This document shows positions 1 through 7,766 of a stretch of 16,487 bases of DNA, one piece after another. The stretch spans positions 1-16,487 of the forward strand of contig CAYGWM010000094.1 in the NCBI GenBank assembly GCA_964353555.1, in the 5' to 3' direction. Below the pieces are notes generated by a model, which searched no databases, was not told the DNA's origin, and was given only the letters and a program-made list of their open reading frames with translations. Within the stretch, counting starts at the first letter, position 1; every line of letters starts with the position of its first letter. Source of the stretch: PR03 sp964353555. Lineage in GTDB: Bacteria; Myxococcota_A; UBA9160; PR03. A program made the translations under genes and the position numbers.

Positions 1-102
1 TCAGCGCTGCGCCGAGCGTTCGGAGAGTAAGGGAAGCGATCGGGAAGGTCCAAGCGGCGCGACGCGGATCGGAGCGGGGGGAGTAGACTCGCCCGCGGAT
101 TG

Positions 103-3100
103 ATGACCGAACTCGACCACGCCGCCGAACCGGGACCCTCGGGAGCAGCACGCGAGATGGAGCGCCGTCGCGCGACCGTCCTTTTTGCCGACATCACCGG
201 CTTCACCGCGCTCGTCGAGCAGGCCGGCGACGAAGAGGCCTATGAGATCATCGGCGCCTGTCTGCGCCTGCTCGACGCGATCGTCGTGAAGCACGGCGGC
301 CGCGTCGAGAAGCACGCAGGCGATTGCGTCGTCGCGGTGTTCGGCGCGTCGCTCGGGGTCGAGAATGCGCCGCGTGCCGCGCTTCGCGCCGCGCTCGAGA
401 TGCGGCGGGCTGTGCCCGAGTACATCCGCCGGCGCGGCATCGCGCGGCCGCTCGAGGTCCACAGCGGCATCAGCAGCGGCGCCGTGGTGGCCGACGCGGG
501 CCGCGACGCCGCCGATCTGCCCGTGCTCGGCGAGTTCGTCAATCTCGCCTCGAAGCTGAAAGACAAGTCCCCCGCCGGTGAGATCTGGGTCGGCGCCGAG
601 ACCTGGCGCGCGACCGCCGAGGACTTCACGTACCGCGCGCTCGCGCCGCTGTCGATCGACGGCAAGCAGGCCGCGGTCCCGATCTACTCGCTCGTCATCC
701 CCTCCGAGCCAATCGCCCGCTCGCGCGCCGGCGGGGCATTCTCGTCCCAGCTCGTCGGCCGCGATCGCGAGCTCGCAACGCTGCGCGAGCGGCTCGCGGC
801 GCTCGCGCGCGGCGAGAGCGGCGTCGCGTGCCTCTTCGGCGAGACGGGGATCGGCAAGTCGCGGCTGATTGCGGAACTCCAGTCCTCGCCCGAGGCGGCG
901 GCCGTGCGTTGGCTCGAGGCCCGCGCCCGATCGACCGGCCCAACGCTTCCGAAGCATCCGTTCGCCGATCTGCTCCGCAGCTGGGCGGGGATCGGGGTCG
1001 ACGACGCCGCCGCGCCGCGCGCGAAGCTCGAAGCGGCGCTCGAGCGGCTGCTCGGTAGCGAGGCCGCGGGCGTGCTTCCGTTCGTGGCCACGCTGATGAA
1101 CGTGCGACTGCGCGCCGAGGAGCGCCGGCGTGTGGAAGCGGCCGACGGCGCGCCGCGCGGCGAGCAGCTCGGACGCGCCATCGCGCGGGTCTTGAACGCG
1201 ATCGCGGCCGAGCGCCCCGTCGTGCTCGTATTCGACGACCTGGATGGCGCCGACGACTCCTCGATCGAGCTCCTCCGCGATCTGCTCCGACCCGGATGGG
1301 TGTCGCCATTGCTCTTCGTACTCGCGGCGAGCTCCGATCGCGTGTTCGCGTTCGTGCGTGCCGAACGGCCCGAGGCGCGCGTGCTCGAGCTCTCGGCGCT
1401 CGGCCCGGGCGACGCGACGTTGCTGCTCGACAATCTGGTTGGCGGCGGCGCGCTGCCGGTCGTCGTCCGGCAGCAGATCGCCGCGAAGGCGGCGGGGAAC
1501 CCGCTCTTTGCGGAGGAGGCGCTGCGCGCTCTCCACGACGAGGGGGCGGTCGCGTTGCGCGACGGTTCCCTCCACGCGACGGAGCGTATCCGCGACGCAC
1601 GGATCCCCACCACGCTCGAGGCGATCCTCGAAGCGCGCCTGGGCCGGCTCCCGAGCGAACGCCGCGGCGTGCTCGAGACGGCGGCGGCGATCGGCGCCCG
1701 GTTCTGGTTGCCGCTGCTCTCCGTAGTGCTCGGCCAGAATGATCTCGGCGAGGTGCTGCCTGCGCTCGAGGATGCGGGCCTACTCGTCTCCGGAGACGAG
1801 CAGGAGTGGAGCTTCCGGCATCCGCGGATCCATGCGGTCACCGTCGCGGGCATGCCGCAAGCGCGGCGTCTGGATCTCGAGCGGCGCATCGCCGACGCGA
1901 TCGAGCTCTGCGAGACCGGTCGCCGCCGCGCGACGGCCCTCTTTGCCGACATCGCGGGCTTCACGTCGCTCGGCGATCCGGGCGGCGACGAGGTGTCGTA
2001 CGAGACCCTAGGCGAGTGCCTGCGTCTGCTCGACGCGATCGTCGTGAAGCACGGAGGGCACGTCGAGAAACACGCGGGCGACTGCATCGTAGCGGTGTTC
2101 GGCGCGCCGGTCGCGATCGAGAACGCGCCGCGCGCCGCGGTCAACGCCGCGCTCGAGATGCGCCGGGTGGTCGGTGCGTACGGCCGGGAGCGCGGCATGG
2201 CGCGCCCGCTCGAGATGCATTGCGGTGTCAACACGGGCTCCGTGATCGCCGATCCGCGCAAGAGCGCCGGCACATCGGATCTGCCCGTCTTCGGCGACGT
2301 CGTGAACATCGCATCGCGGCTCAAGGACAAGGCGCCCGCCGGCGAGATCTGGGTCGGTCACGAGACCTGGCGAGCGACGCGCGGCGAGTTCGAGTACCGC
2401 GCGCTCGAGCCGCTCGCGCTCAAGGGAAAGCGCAACGCCGTCTCCGTGTACACGCTGCTCTCCGCGGAGGAGCGCGTGCACCGGCCGCGCGCCCGGAGCG
2501 GTGCGATTTTTTCGCCGATGGTCGGGCGCGAGCGTGAACTCGCGCTGCTCCGCGAGCGCATGGCGGCGCTCGCCCGCGGCGAGCGCGGCGTCGTGACGGT
2601 GGTCGCGGATGCGGGACTCGGCAAGTCGCGCCTGCTCGCGGAGCTCGAGGCGGCGCCCGAGTCGCAGGCGCTGACCTGGCTCGAAGGGCGTTCGATCTCG
2701 ATCGGCAAGAACCTGCGCTACCACCCATTCGTCGATTTGTTCCGAAGCTGGGCGGGGATCGGCGCCGACGACGGCGACGCCGCGCTCGCCAAATTGGAAG
2801 CAGCGCTCGGCGCTCTGCTCGGCGACGAGGCCGCCGAGCTGCTTCCGTTCGTTGCGACGTTGACGAATGTGCAATTGCGCGCGGGCGAGCGCCTTCGCGT
2901 CGAGGCGATGCAGGGCGATGCACGCCAGAAGCTGCTGCAGCGCGCGGTCACGCGGGTGCTCGCAGGCCTGGCCTCGCAGCGACCGCTCGTGCTGGTCTTC
3001 GACGACCTGCACTGGGCGGACGGCTCGTCGATCGAGCTGCTCTGCGAAGTCCTGCGCAGCCGCGAAGTGGCGCCCGCGTTGTTCGTGTTGCTCGCGCGCC

Positions 3101-5283
3101 CGCAGCACCCCGAGACCACCGGTCGCGTCCTCGAGTTCGTGCGTACGACCTGCGGCGAGCATCACACCGCGATCGAGTTGCCAGTGCTCGGCGCGCGCGA
3201 CGTGAAACTGTTGATCGAGCATTTCTTCGCGGGCGGCGACGTCCCGCCCGTCACGCGCGCGGCAATCCTCGCGAAGGTGGCCGGCAACCCGTTCTTCGCC
3301 GAGGAAGTCGTGCGCTCGCTCGTGGACGATGGCGCCGTCGAGGTGCGCGACGGCAAGCTCTTCGCCACCGAGCGCATCTACGCCGCGGTGATTCCCGGCA
3401 CCGTCGAAGAGACGATCCTCGGGCGTCTAGACCGACTCCCGCCCGAGCGGCGTCGCGTGCTCGAGGTCGCAGCGGTGATCGGCGGCACGTTCTGGGTGCC
3501 CGTGCTGCACGAAGTGCTCGTCAAGGACGGCCTCGACGAGACGCTGCAGGCGCTCGCCGACGCCGCGCTGATTGTGCCCGCCAACGGCAGCGTCGACGGC
3601 CAGGAGTGGAGCTTCAAGCATCCGCTACTGCAGGAAGTCGTGTACGGAACGATGCTGCGGGCGCGCCGCGAAGAGCTGCACCGGAGAGTGGCAGAGGCGA
3701 TCGAGGTGTGGCTCACCGATCGCGTGCCCGGCTTCCACGCGATGCTCGCCTGGCACTATGGCCAGGGACACGACCTCGAACGCACCGAGGAGTACCTGTT
3801 CCGTGCCGGTCGCGAAGCCGTGCAGGCAGCGGCATCGAACGAAGCGCTGCATTTCTTCCGCCAGGCCGCGGCGCTCTATCTGCAGCTTCATCCCGCGGGC
3901 GGCGACCCGCGCAAGCTGGCGGAGTTGGAGAAGAGCGTCGGCATCGCGCTGATGAATCGCGGCAGCCTGGTCGAAGCGATCGATCACTTCGATGCGGCGC
4001 TCGTGCACCTGGGCGATCCCGTCTCGCCCAGCCGACTGGGGCGCACGCTCGGCTTCGCGGCGGACGTCGGCGCCGTGGTGTGGGACACCTACAAGCCCTG
4101 GCGTCGCAAGGGTTCGGTCGCGACCGAAGCGCAGCGAGAGCAGATCGACATCCGCTTCCGGCGCGCTCTCTCGCAGAGCACGACATCGCCCGAGTTCGTG
4201 TTCGACACGATGGCGAGGCTGCGTCGCGTGATGCGCGTGGATCCGAGCACGATCCCCGAAGCGGCCGGCATCTACGCCGGTGCGCTGGCGATCTTCTCGT
4301 ACGGCGGCGTTTCGCTGTCGATCGGGCGGCGCCTGCTCGATCGCACGCTCGAGATCGTCGATGGCGGGAACACCAGCGAGCTGATGCTCTACTGCCGGCT
4401 GATGTGTTGGATCCACCACTATCTCGACGGAGACTGGTCCGACGAGCACGACATCGCGGAGAGCGTGCTCGACGACGGCCTCCGCTTCGGCCGCCTCTGG
4501 GAGTTCCAGACCTACCTCGATCTCGAGTGCGAGCGGCGCATCTTCCGCGGCGACTTCGCCGGCGCGCGCGCGCGACTCGCGCGGCTCGCCGACTTCGCCG
4601 AGCGCTATCGGCACGATCACGCCCATGCCGCGCTGCAAGCGCTCGGCGCATACCTGCATCTGGAACGCCGCGAACTGCCCGAGGCGCTCGCGGCGATCGA
4701 GCAGTACTACCGCGACCATGGCGAACCCAGCTTCCAGATCCAGGCGCTCGGCACCGCTGCGAAGATCCGCTGCCTCGCGGGCGATCTCGCGGGCGCGGAG
4801 GCGGCGATCGAGCGCGCGGGTGCGCTACTCGCGCGCGCCGGACGCCAGCCGCCGTTCCACGAGAGTCGCTACGCGAGCGCGCGTCTGCTGGTGGACGTCG
4901 CGCGCATCGAGGCGAGTGGCAACGCACGCGGGCTCGCGCGGAGCGCGCGCCGCGACTGCAAGACCGCGGTGCGACTCGCCGAGAAGGTCGCCGCGCGCCG
5001 GCCCGAGGTCTGGCGGCTAGCCGGAACGCTCGACTGGCTGCTCGGTCGTCGCAGCGCGGCGGCGCGATGGTGGGCGAAGAGTGCCGCGGAAGCCGAGCGG
5101 CTCGGGATGCATCCCGAGCAGGGACGCGCGTGGTTCGAAGCGGCCCGACGCCTCAGCGAAGGGCAGGGGCCGAGGCAGGTGGGTGGCCTCGACGCCCGTG
5201 CGTGTCGCGCGGCCGCGCACCGTCTCTTCGAAGGGAACGGACTAGAAGGCGATCTCGCTGCGCTCGACGCGCTGCCGCATTGA
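103..5283 (+). CDS. Tandem-duplicated class III nucleotidyl cyclase / STAND-type ATPase with TPR-like C-terminus
   Basis: Predicted cytosolic signalling protein of 1726 residues from ATG 103; a TTG directly before it at 100 would add one residue. The order is cyclase 1 (about 20-195), P-loop ATPase 1 (about 215-600), cyclase 2 (about 605-785), ATPase 2 (about 805-1200), then a helical TPR-like region to the end. Cyclase 2 has the full class III set: metal aspartates D616 and D660, K656, D732, and N735/R739 in the VNIASR motif. Cyclase 1 keeps D30, D74, K70 and N147 but has E144 and K151 where D and R are expected. ATPase 1 has a canonical P-loop (GETGIGKS, K252) and Walker B D378/D379; ATPase 2 has ADAGLGKS (K841) and DDLHWAD (967-973). 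Single cyclase-ATPase-TPR proteins are a known family; the internal doubling is the unusual part. Likely product cAMP, though cGMP is not excluded. No membrane segment is seen. The stop overlaps the lnt start. Confidence 0.93.
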   Translation: MTELDHAAEPGPSGAAREMERRRATVLFADITGFTALVEQAGDEEAYEIIGACLRLLDAIVVKHGGRVEKHAGDCVVAVFGASLGVENAPRAALRAALEMRRAVPEYIRRRGIARPLEVHSGISSGAVVADAGRDAADLPVLGEFVNLASKLKDKSPAGEIWVGAETWRATAEDFTYRALAPLSIDGKQAAVPIYSLVIPSEPIARSRAGGAFSSQLVGRDRELATLRERLAALARGESGVACLFGETGIGKSRLIAELQSSPEAAAVRWLEARARSTGPTLPKHPFADLLRSWAGIGVDDAAAPRAKLEAALERLLGSEAAGVLPFVATLMNVRLRAEERRRVEAADGAPRGEQLGRAIARVLNAIAAERPVVLVFDDLDGADDSSIELLRDLLRPGWVSPLLFVLAASSDRVFAFVRAERPEARVLELSALGPGDATLLLDNLVGGGALPVVVRQQIAAKAAGNPLFAEEALRALHDEGAVALRDGSLHATERIRDARIPTTLEAILEARLGRLPSERRGVLETAAAIGARFWLPLLSVVLGQNDLGEVLPALEDAGLLVSGDEQEWSFRHPRIHAVTVAGMPQARRLDLERRIADAIELCETGRRRATALFADIAGFTSLGDPGGDEVSYETLGECLRLLDAIVVKHGGHVEKHAGDCIVAVFGAPVAIENAPRAAVNAALEMRRVVGAYGRERGMARPLEMHCGVNTGSVIADPRKSAGTSDLPVFGDVVNIASRLKDKAPAGEIWVGHETWRATRGEFEYRALEPLALKGKRNAVSVYTLLSAEERVHRPRARSGAIFSPMVGRERELALLRERMAALARGERGVVTVVADAGLGKSRLLAELEAAPESQALTWLEGRSISIGKNLRYHPFVDLFRSWAGIGADDGDAALAKLEAALGALLGDEAAELLPFVATLTNVQLRAGERLRVEAMQGDARQKLLQRAVTRVLAGLASQRPLVLVFDDLHWADGSSIELLCEVLRSREVAPALFVLLARPQHPETTGRVLEFVRTTCGEHHTAIELPVLGARDVKLLIEHFFAGGDVPPVTRAAILAKVAGNPFFAEEVVRSLVDDGAVEVRDGKLFATERIYAAVIPGTVEETILGRLDRLPPERRRVLEVAAVIGGTFWVPVLHEVLVKDGLDETLQALADAALIVPANGSVDGQEWSFKHPLLQEVVYGTMLRARREELHRRVAEAIEVWLTDRVPGFHAMLAWHYGQGHDLERTEEYLFRAGREAVQAAASNEALHFFRQAAALYLQLHPAGGDPRKLAELEKSVGIALMNRGSLVEAIDHFDAALVHLGDPVSPSRLGRTLGFAADVGAVVWDTYKPWRRKGSVATEAQREQIDIRFRRALSQSTTSPEFVFDTMARLRRVMRVDPSTIPEAAGIYAGALAIFSYGGVSLSIGRRLLDRTLEIVDGGNTSELMLYCRLMCWIHHYLDGDWSDEHDIAESVLDDGLRFGRLWEFQTYLDLECERRIFRGDFAGARARLARLADFAERYRHDHAHAALQALGAYLHLERRELPEALAAIEQYYRDHGEPSFQIQALGTAAKIRCLAGDLAGAEAAIERAGALLARAGRQPPFHESRYASARLLVDVARIEASGNARGLARSARRDCKTAVRLAEKVAARRPEVWRLAGTLDWLLGRRSAAARWWAKSAAEAERLGMHPEQGRAWFEAARRLSEGQGPRQVGGLDARACRAAAHRLFEGNGLEGDLAALDALPH

Positions 5284-6833
5284 AGCGCTTCGCCTGCGCG
5301 CTCGCGGCAACGTTGCTCTCGGGCGTCGCCTACGCGCTCGCATTCCCGCCGATGCGAATGCGCGCGCTCGCGCTGGTCGCGCTCGTGCCGTTCCTGCTCT
5401 CGCTACGCGCCGTCGGCCCGCGAACCGCACTCTTGCTGTGCTGGTTCTTGCCGATCTTCACGTCGTACCTGGTCGCCGACGCGCTGCCGGCCGCGGTCGA
5501 GACCTACTTCCTGCAGCCACCGCTCACGAGCCATCTCTTCGCCGTCGCGGTGTGGACGGTGACCGTTTCGATCTACTACATGCCCTTCGGACCGGCGTAT
5601 CGCGAACTCGCGAAGCGGCCGTCGCAGTGGACTCCGCTGCTGATCGGCGCGGCGTGGGCCGGCTGCGAGTTGCTGCGCGGGCGCCTCTTCACCGGCTCGC
5701 GTTTCTTCATCGGCAATCCCTGGGCGCTGCTCGGCTACTCGCAGGCGGGCGCCCCGTGGCTCTCGCAGATCGCGGCACTGGGCGGGCCGTACGCGATCTC
5801 GTTCGTCGTGGCGACGGCGAACGCGGCGCTCGCAGGACTCGTCGGCGCGCGACGCGATCCGGCGTCGCGTCGGCTCGCGCTGCGCGGCGCCGCGCTCGGC
5901 AGCACGCCGCTCGTGCTGGCGCTGGTCTACGGTGCAGTCGCGCTACGGGGCGCGGACGAGGATGCCGCGCCTAGCGTCGAAGTCGCGATCGTGCAGGGCG
6001 ACGTCGAGCTGGGTTCGGTGTGGCGCTCGGACTTCTACGGTCGGAATCTCGAGATCTACCTGCGCGGCACGCTCGACGCGGCGGCGAAGGGCAACCCGCG
6101 CATCGCGTTCTGGCCCGAGGCGGCGCTCACCTTCTTCCTGGCCGACGAACCCGAGTACCAGCGCGCGATCGCCCACGTGCTGGCGGCGAAGGATCTCGAA
6201 CTCGTCGTCGGCGGACCGAGTCGCGCAGCGGGTGGCGGCGAGCGTTTCCACAACAGCGTCTTCCTGGTCGAACCCGACGGCGCGATTCGCGCCCGCTACG
6301 ACAAGCAATACCTGGTGCCGTTCTCCGAGTTCTTTCCGCTCGCGCGTTTCGACTTGCTGCGCCGCCGCTTCGAGCGCGTGCGCGTCTTCGAACGCGGCGC
6401 CGGCGAGGCGGAGCTGTTGCCGACGCGCGCGGGTCGCGCGGGCGTACTCACCTGCAACGAGGCGATGCTGCCCGAAGTCGCGGGACGCCGCGTCGCCGCG
6501 GGCGCCGAGATCCTGGTGAGTCCGTCGAACGATTCGTGGATCCGCGCCGACAAGTGGGCCGAGCAGATGTTCGACATGGTGGCGCTGCGCGCGATCGAGC
6601 AGCGCCGCTTCCTGGTGCGCGCCTCGACGTCGGGACCGTCGGCGATCGTCGATCCGTGGGGCCGCGTCGGCGCGCGCACAAAGCCCTTCTCGCGCGACGT
6701 CGCGCTGGGCGCCGTGCGCCCGCGCCAGCAGCGCTCGTTCTACGGCTTCGCGGGCGACGCGTTCGGGTTCGCGTGCGTCGCGGTGGTGCCCGCCGTTCTG
6801 TTGCTGCGCAGGGCGCGCGGCGCGGCTGCGTAG
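5280..6833 (+). CDS. lnt: Apolipoprotein N-acyltransferase
   Basis: Inner-membrane enzyme that N-acylates the N-terminal cysteine of lipoproteins, using phospholipid as acyl donor and forming a thioester intermediate. From TTG 5280 it has 517 residues, close to the usual length of about 510. The N-terminal half is hydrophobic with several membrane segments; the C-terminal half is the nitrilase-type domain. The catalytic triad is visible as E280 (WPEAA), K342 (YDKQYLVPF) and C392 (LTCNEAM), with E350 eight residues after the lysine as in the E. coli enzyme. The next in-frame start, ATG 5352, would remove most of the first membrane segment and its conserved AFPP motif, so the TTG is preferred. 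It overlaps the stop of the cyclase gene by 4 nt, which suggests an operon with translational coupling. Its 3' end overlaps the convergent desaturase gene by 94 bp. Many Lnt proteins have Tyr after the active-site Cys; here it is Asn. Confidence 0.93.
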   Translation: MKRFACALAATLLSGVAYALAFPPMRMRALALVALVPFLLSLRAVGPRTALLLCWFLPIFTSYLVADALPAAVETYFLQPPLTSHLFAVAVWTVTVSIYYMPFGPAYRELAKRPSQWTPLLIGAAWAGCELLRGRLFTGSRFFIGNPWALLGYSQAGAPWLSQIAALGGPYAISFVVATANAALAGLVGARRDPASRRLALRGAALGSTPLVLALVYGAVALRGADEDAAPSVEVAIVQGDVELGSVWRSDFYGRNLEIYLRGTLDAAAKGNPRIAFWPEAALTFFLADEPEYQRAIAHVLAAKDLELVVGGPSRAAGGGERFHNSVFLVEPDGAIRARYDKQYLVPFSEFFPLARFDLLRRRFERVRVFERGAGEAELLPTRAGRAGVLTCNEAMLPEVAGRRVAAGAEILVSPSNDSWIRADKWAEQMFDMVALRAIEQRRFLVRASTSGPSAIVDPWGRVGARTKPFSRDVALGAVRPRQQRSFYGFAGDAFGFACVAVVPAVLLLRRARGAAA

Positions 6834-7681
6834 GCTTCGGCGGGAACCGGTCGCAGTTCCCAGACCAGGCCTAGCGCGGCGAGTGCGCGCAGCAACCACC
6901 AGGTCGGATCGAATTCCCACCAGAAGAAGCCCGTGCGCGCGGCGCTGGGGAAACGGTGGTGGTTGTTCTGCCAGCCTTCGCCGAGCGCGAGCAGCGCGAC
7001 GAAGGCGTTATTGCGGCTGTTGTCGCCGGTTTCGTAGCGGCGCGTGCCGAAGCTGTGGCCGAGCGAGTTCACCGCGTAGGTGGAGTGGTAGGCGGCGAGC
7101 GTGCTCCACAGGAAGCCGACCACGAGCATCTGCGCGCCGGAGGTTCCGAGCTGCGGCGCCGTGCGCGCCAGCGCGTGACCGAGCGCGAAGCAGGCCGCCG
7201 CGAGCACGAGGGTCGGCACGAAGTGCCAGCGATCGAGCCAGCGCAGCAGCGGGTCGCTCGCGAGATCCGGCACTTCTTCGATCGCGGTGCGCGAGTGCTG
7301 GTCGCTGAGCAGCCAACCCATGTGTGCCCAGAAAAGTCCAAAGACGGCGGGCGAGTGGATGTCGCCAGGACCGTCCGACTCGCGGTGATGGCGGCGGTGG
7401 TGGGCCGCCCACCAGAGCGGTCCCATCTGGGCCGCGCTGGTTGCCACCACAGCGAGCACAATCTGGACGGGCCGCGTGGCGCGGAAGCTGCGGTGCGAGA
7501 AGAGGCGGTGATAGCCGGCGGTGAGCGCGAAGCCGCGCACCAGGTAAAGCAGGGCGGCGACGCCGAGGGCGACCGGCGAAACGCCCGTCCAGATCACCGC
7601 GAAAGCTGCGGCGTGCATCGCCAGTAGCGCGGTGCAGGAGCGCGGATCGAAACGGGTTTGGGGCGCCGCTGCACGCATCAT
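6740..7681 (-). CDS. Acyl-CoA (delta-9 type) fatty acid desaturase
   Basis: Membrane di-iron desaturase of 313 residues that would introduce a cis double bond into acyl-CoA, or another acyl carrier, and so adjust membrane fluidity. Visible features are the first histidine box HRLFSH (58-63), the second HRRHH (95-99) after a GPLWWAAH motif, H209 in NSLGH, and a third box QNNHH (238-242) followed by FFWWEFDPTWW. The first position of the third box is Gln rather than the usual His. Hydrophobic stretches lie around 17-50, 72-90 and 155-200. Two ATGs stand in tandem (7681 and 7678) behind an AGGAG at 7686-7690; spacing is 4 nt to the first and 7 nt to the second, so the protein may be one residue shorter. 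The last ~30 residues overlap lnt on the other strand and look unconserved. It is divergent from the transporter/CNB gene across 85 bp. The family is secure; substrate and regiospecificity are inferred. Confidence 0.92.
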   Translation of the reverse strand: MMRAAAPQTRFDPRSCTALLAMHAAAFAVIWTGVSPVALGVAALLYLVRGFALTAGYHRLFSHRSFRATRPVQIVLAVVATSAAQMGPLWWAAHHRRHHRESDGPGDIHSPAVFGLFWAHMGWLLSDQHSRTAIEEVPDLASDPLLRWLDRWHFVPTLVLAAACFALGHALARTAPQLGTSGAQMLVVGFLWSTLAAYHSTYAVNSLGHSFGTRRYETGDNSRNNAFVALLALGEGWQNNHHRFPSAARTGFFWWEFDPTWWLLRALAALGLVWELRPVPAEAYAAAPRALRSNRTAGTTATHANPNASPAKP

Positions 7682-7725
7682 CGATCTCCTCGCCGCGTCG
7701 TTCCGGGTCCGCAGCCACGAGCGCG

Positions 7726-7755
7726 GCGACAGCATACCCGACGCACTGGTATAAG
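7726..7755 (+). promoter_or_regulatory. Possible sigma-70-like promoter for the transporter/CNB gene
   Basis: In the 85-bp divergent gap a TATAAG (7750-7755) lies 18 bp downstream of GCGACA (7726-7731), four of six matches to the -35 consensus. Transcription would begin only a few bases before ATG 7767, giving a very short leader, and this fits the weak Shine-Dalgarno there. I see no comparably good pair on the minus strand for the desaturase. This is a consensus match only. Confidence 0.28.
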
Positions 7756-7766
7756 GTTGCGCTGAG

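Noticed and set aside
1..1575. Long open frame on the minus strand across the first cyclase module
   Set aside because: It mirrors the GC-rich codon pattern of the strongly supported cyclase gene, shows no domain of its own and is rich in Arg/Glu/His as expected for an antisense shadow.
3606..5279. In-frame upstream extension of lnt by 558 codons
   Set aside because: The extension lies entirely inside the cyclase gene, is Arg/Ala-rich and resembles nothing in Lnt; the enzyme starts at 5280.
103..5283. Anti-phage (CBASS-like) signalling system based on the cyclase protein
   Set aside because: The cyclase is class III, not a CD-NTase, and the CNB-linked partner is a transporter-like protein rather than a known effector nuclease or pore toxin; no defence genes accompany it.
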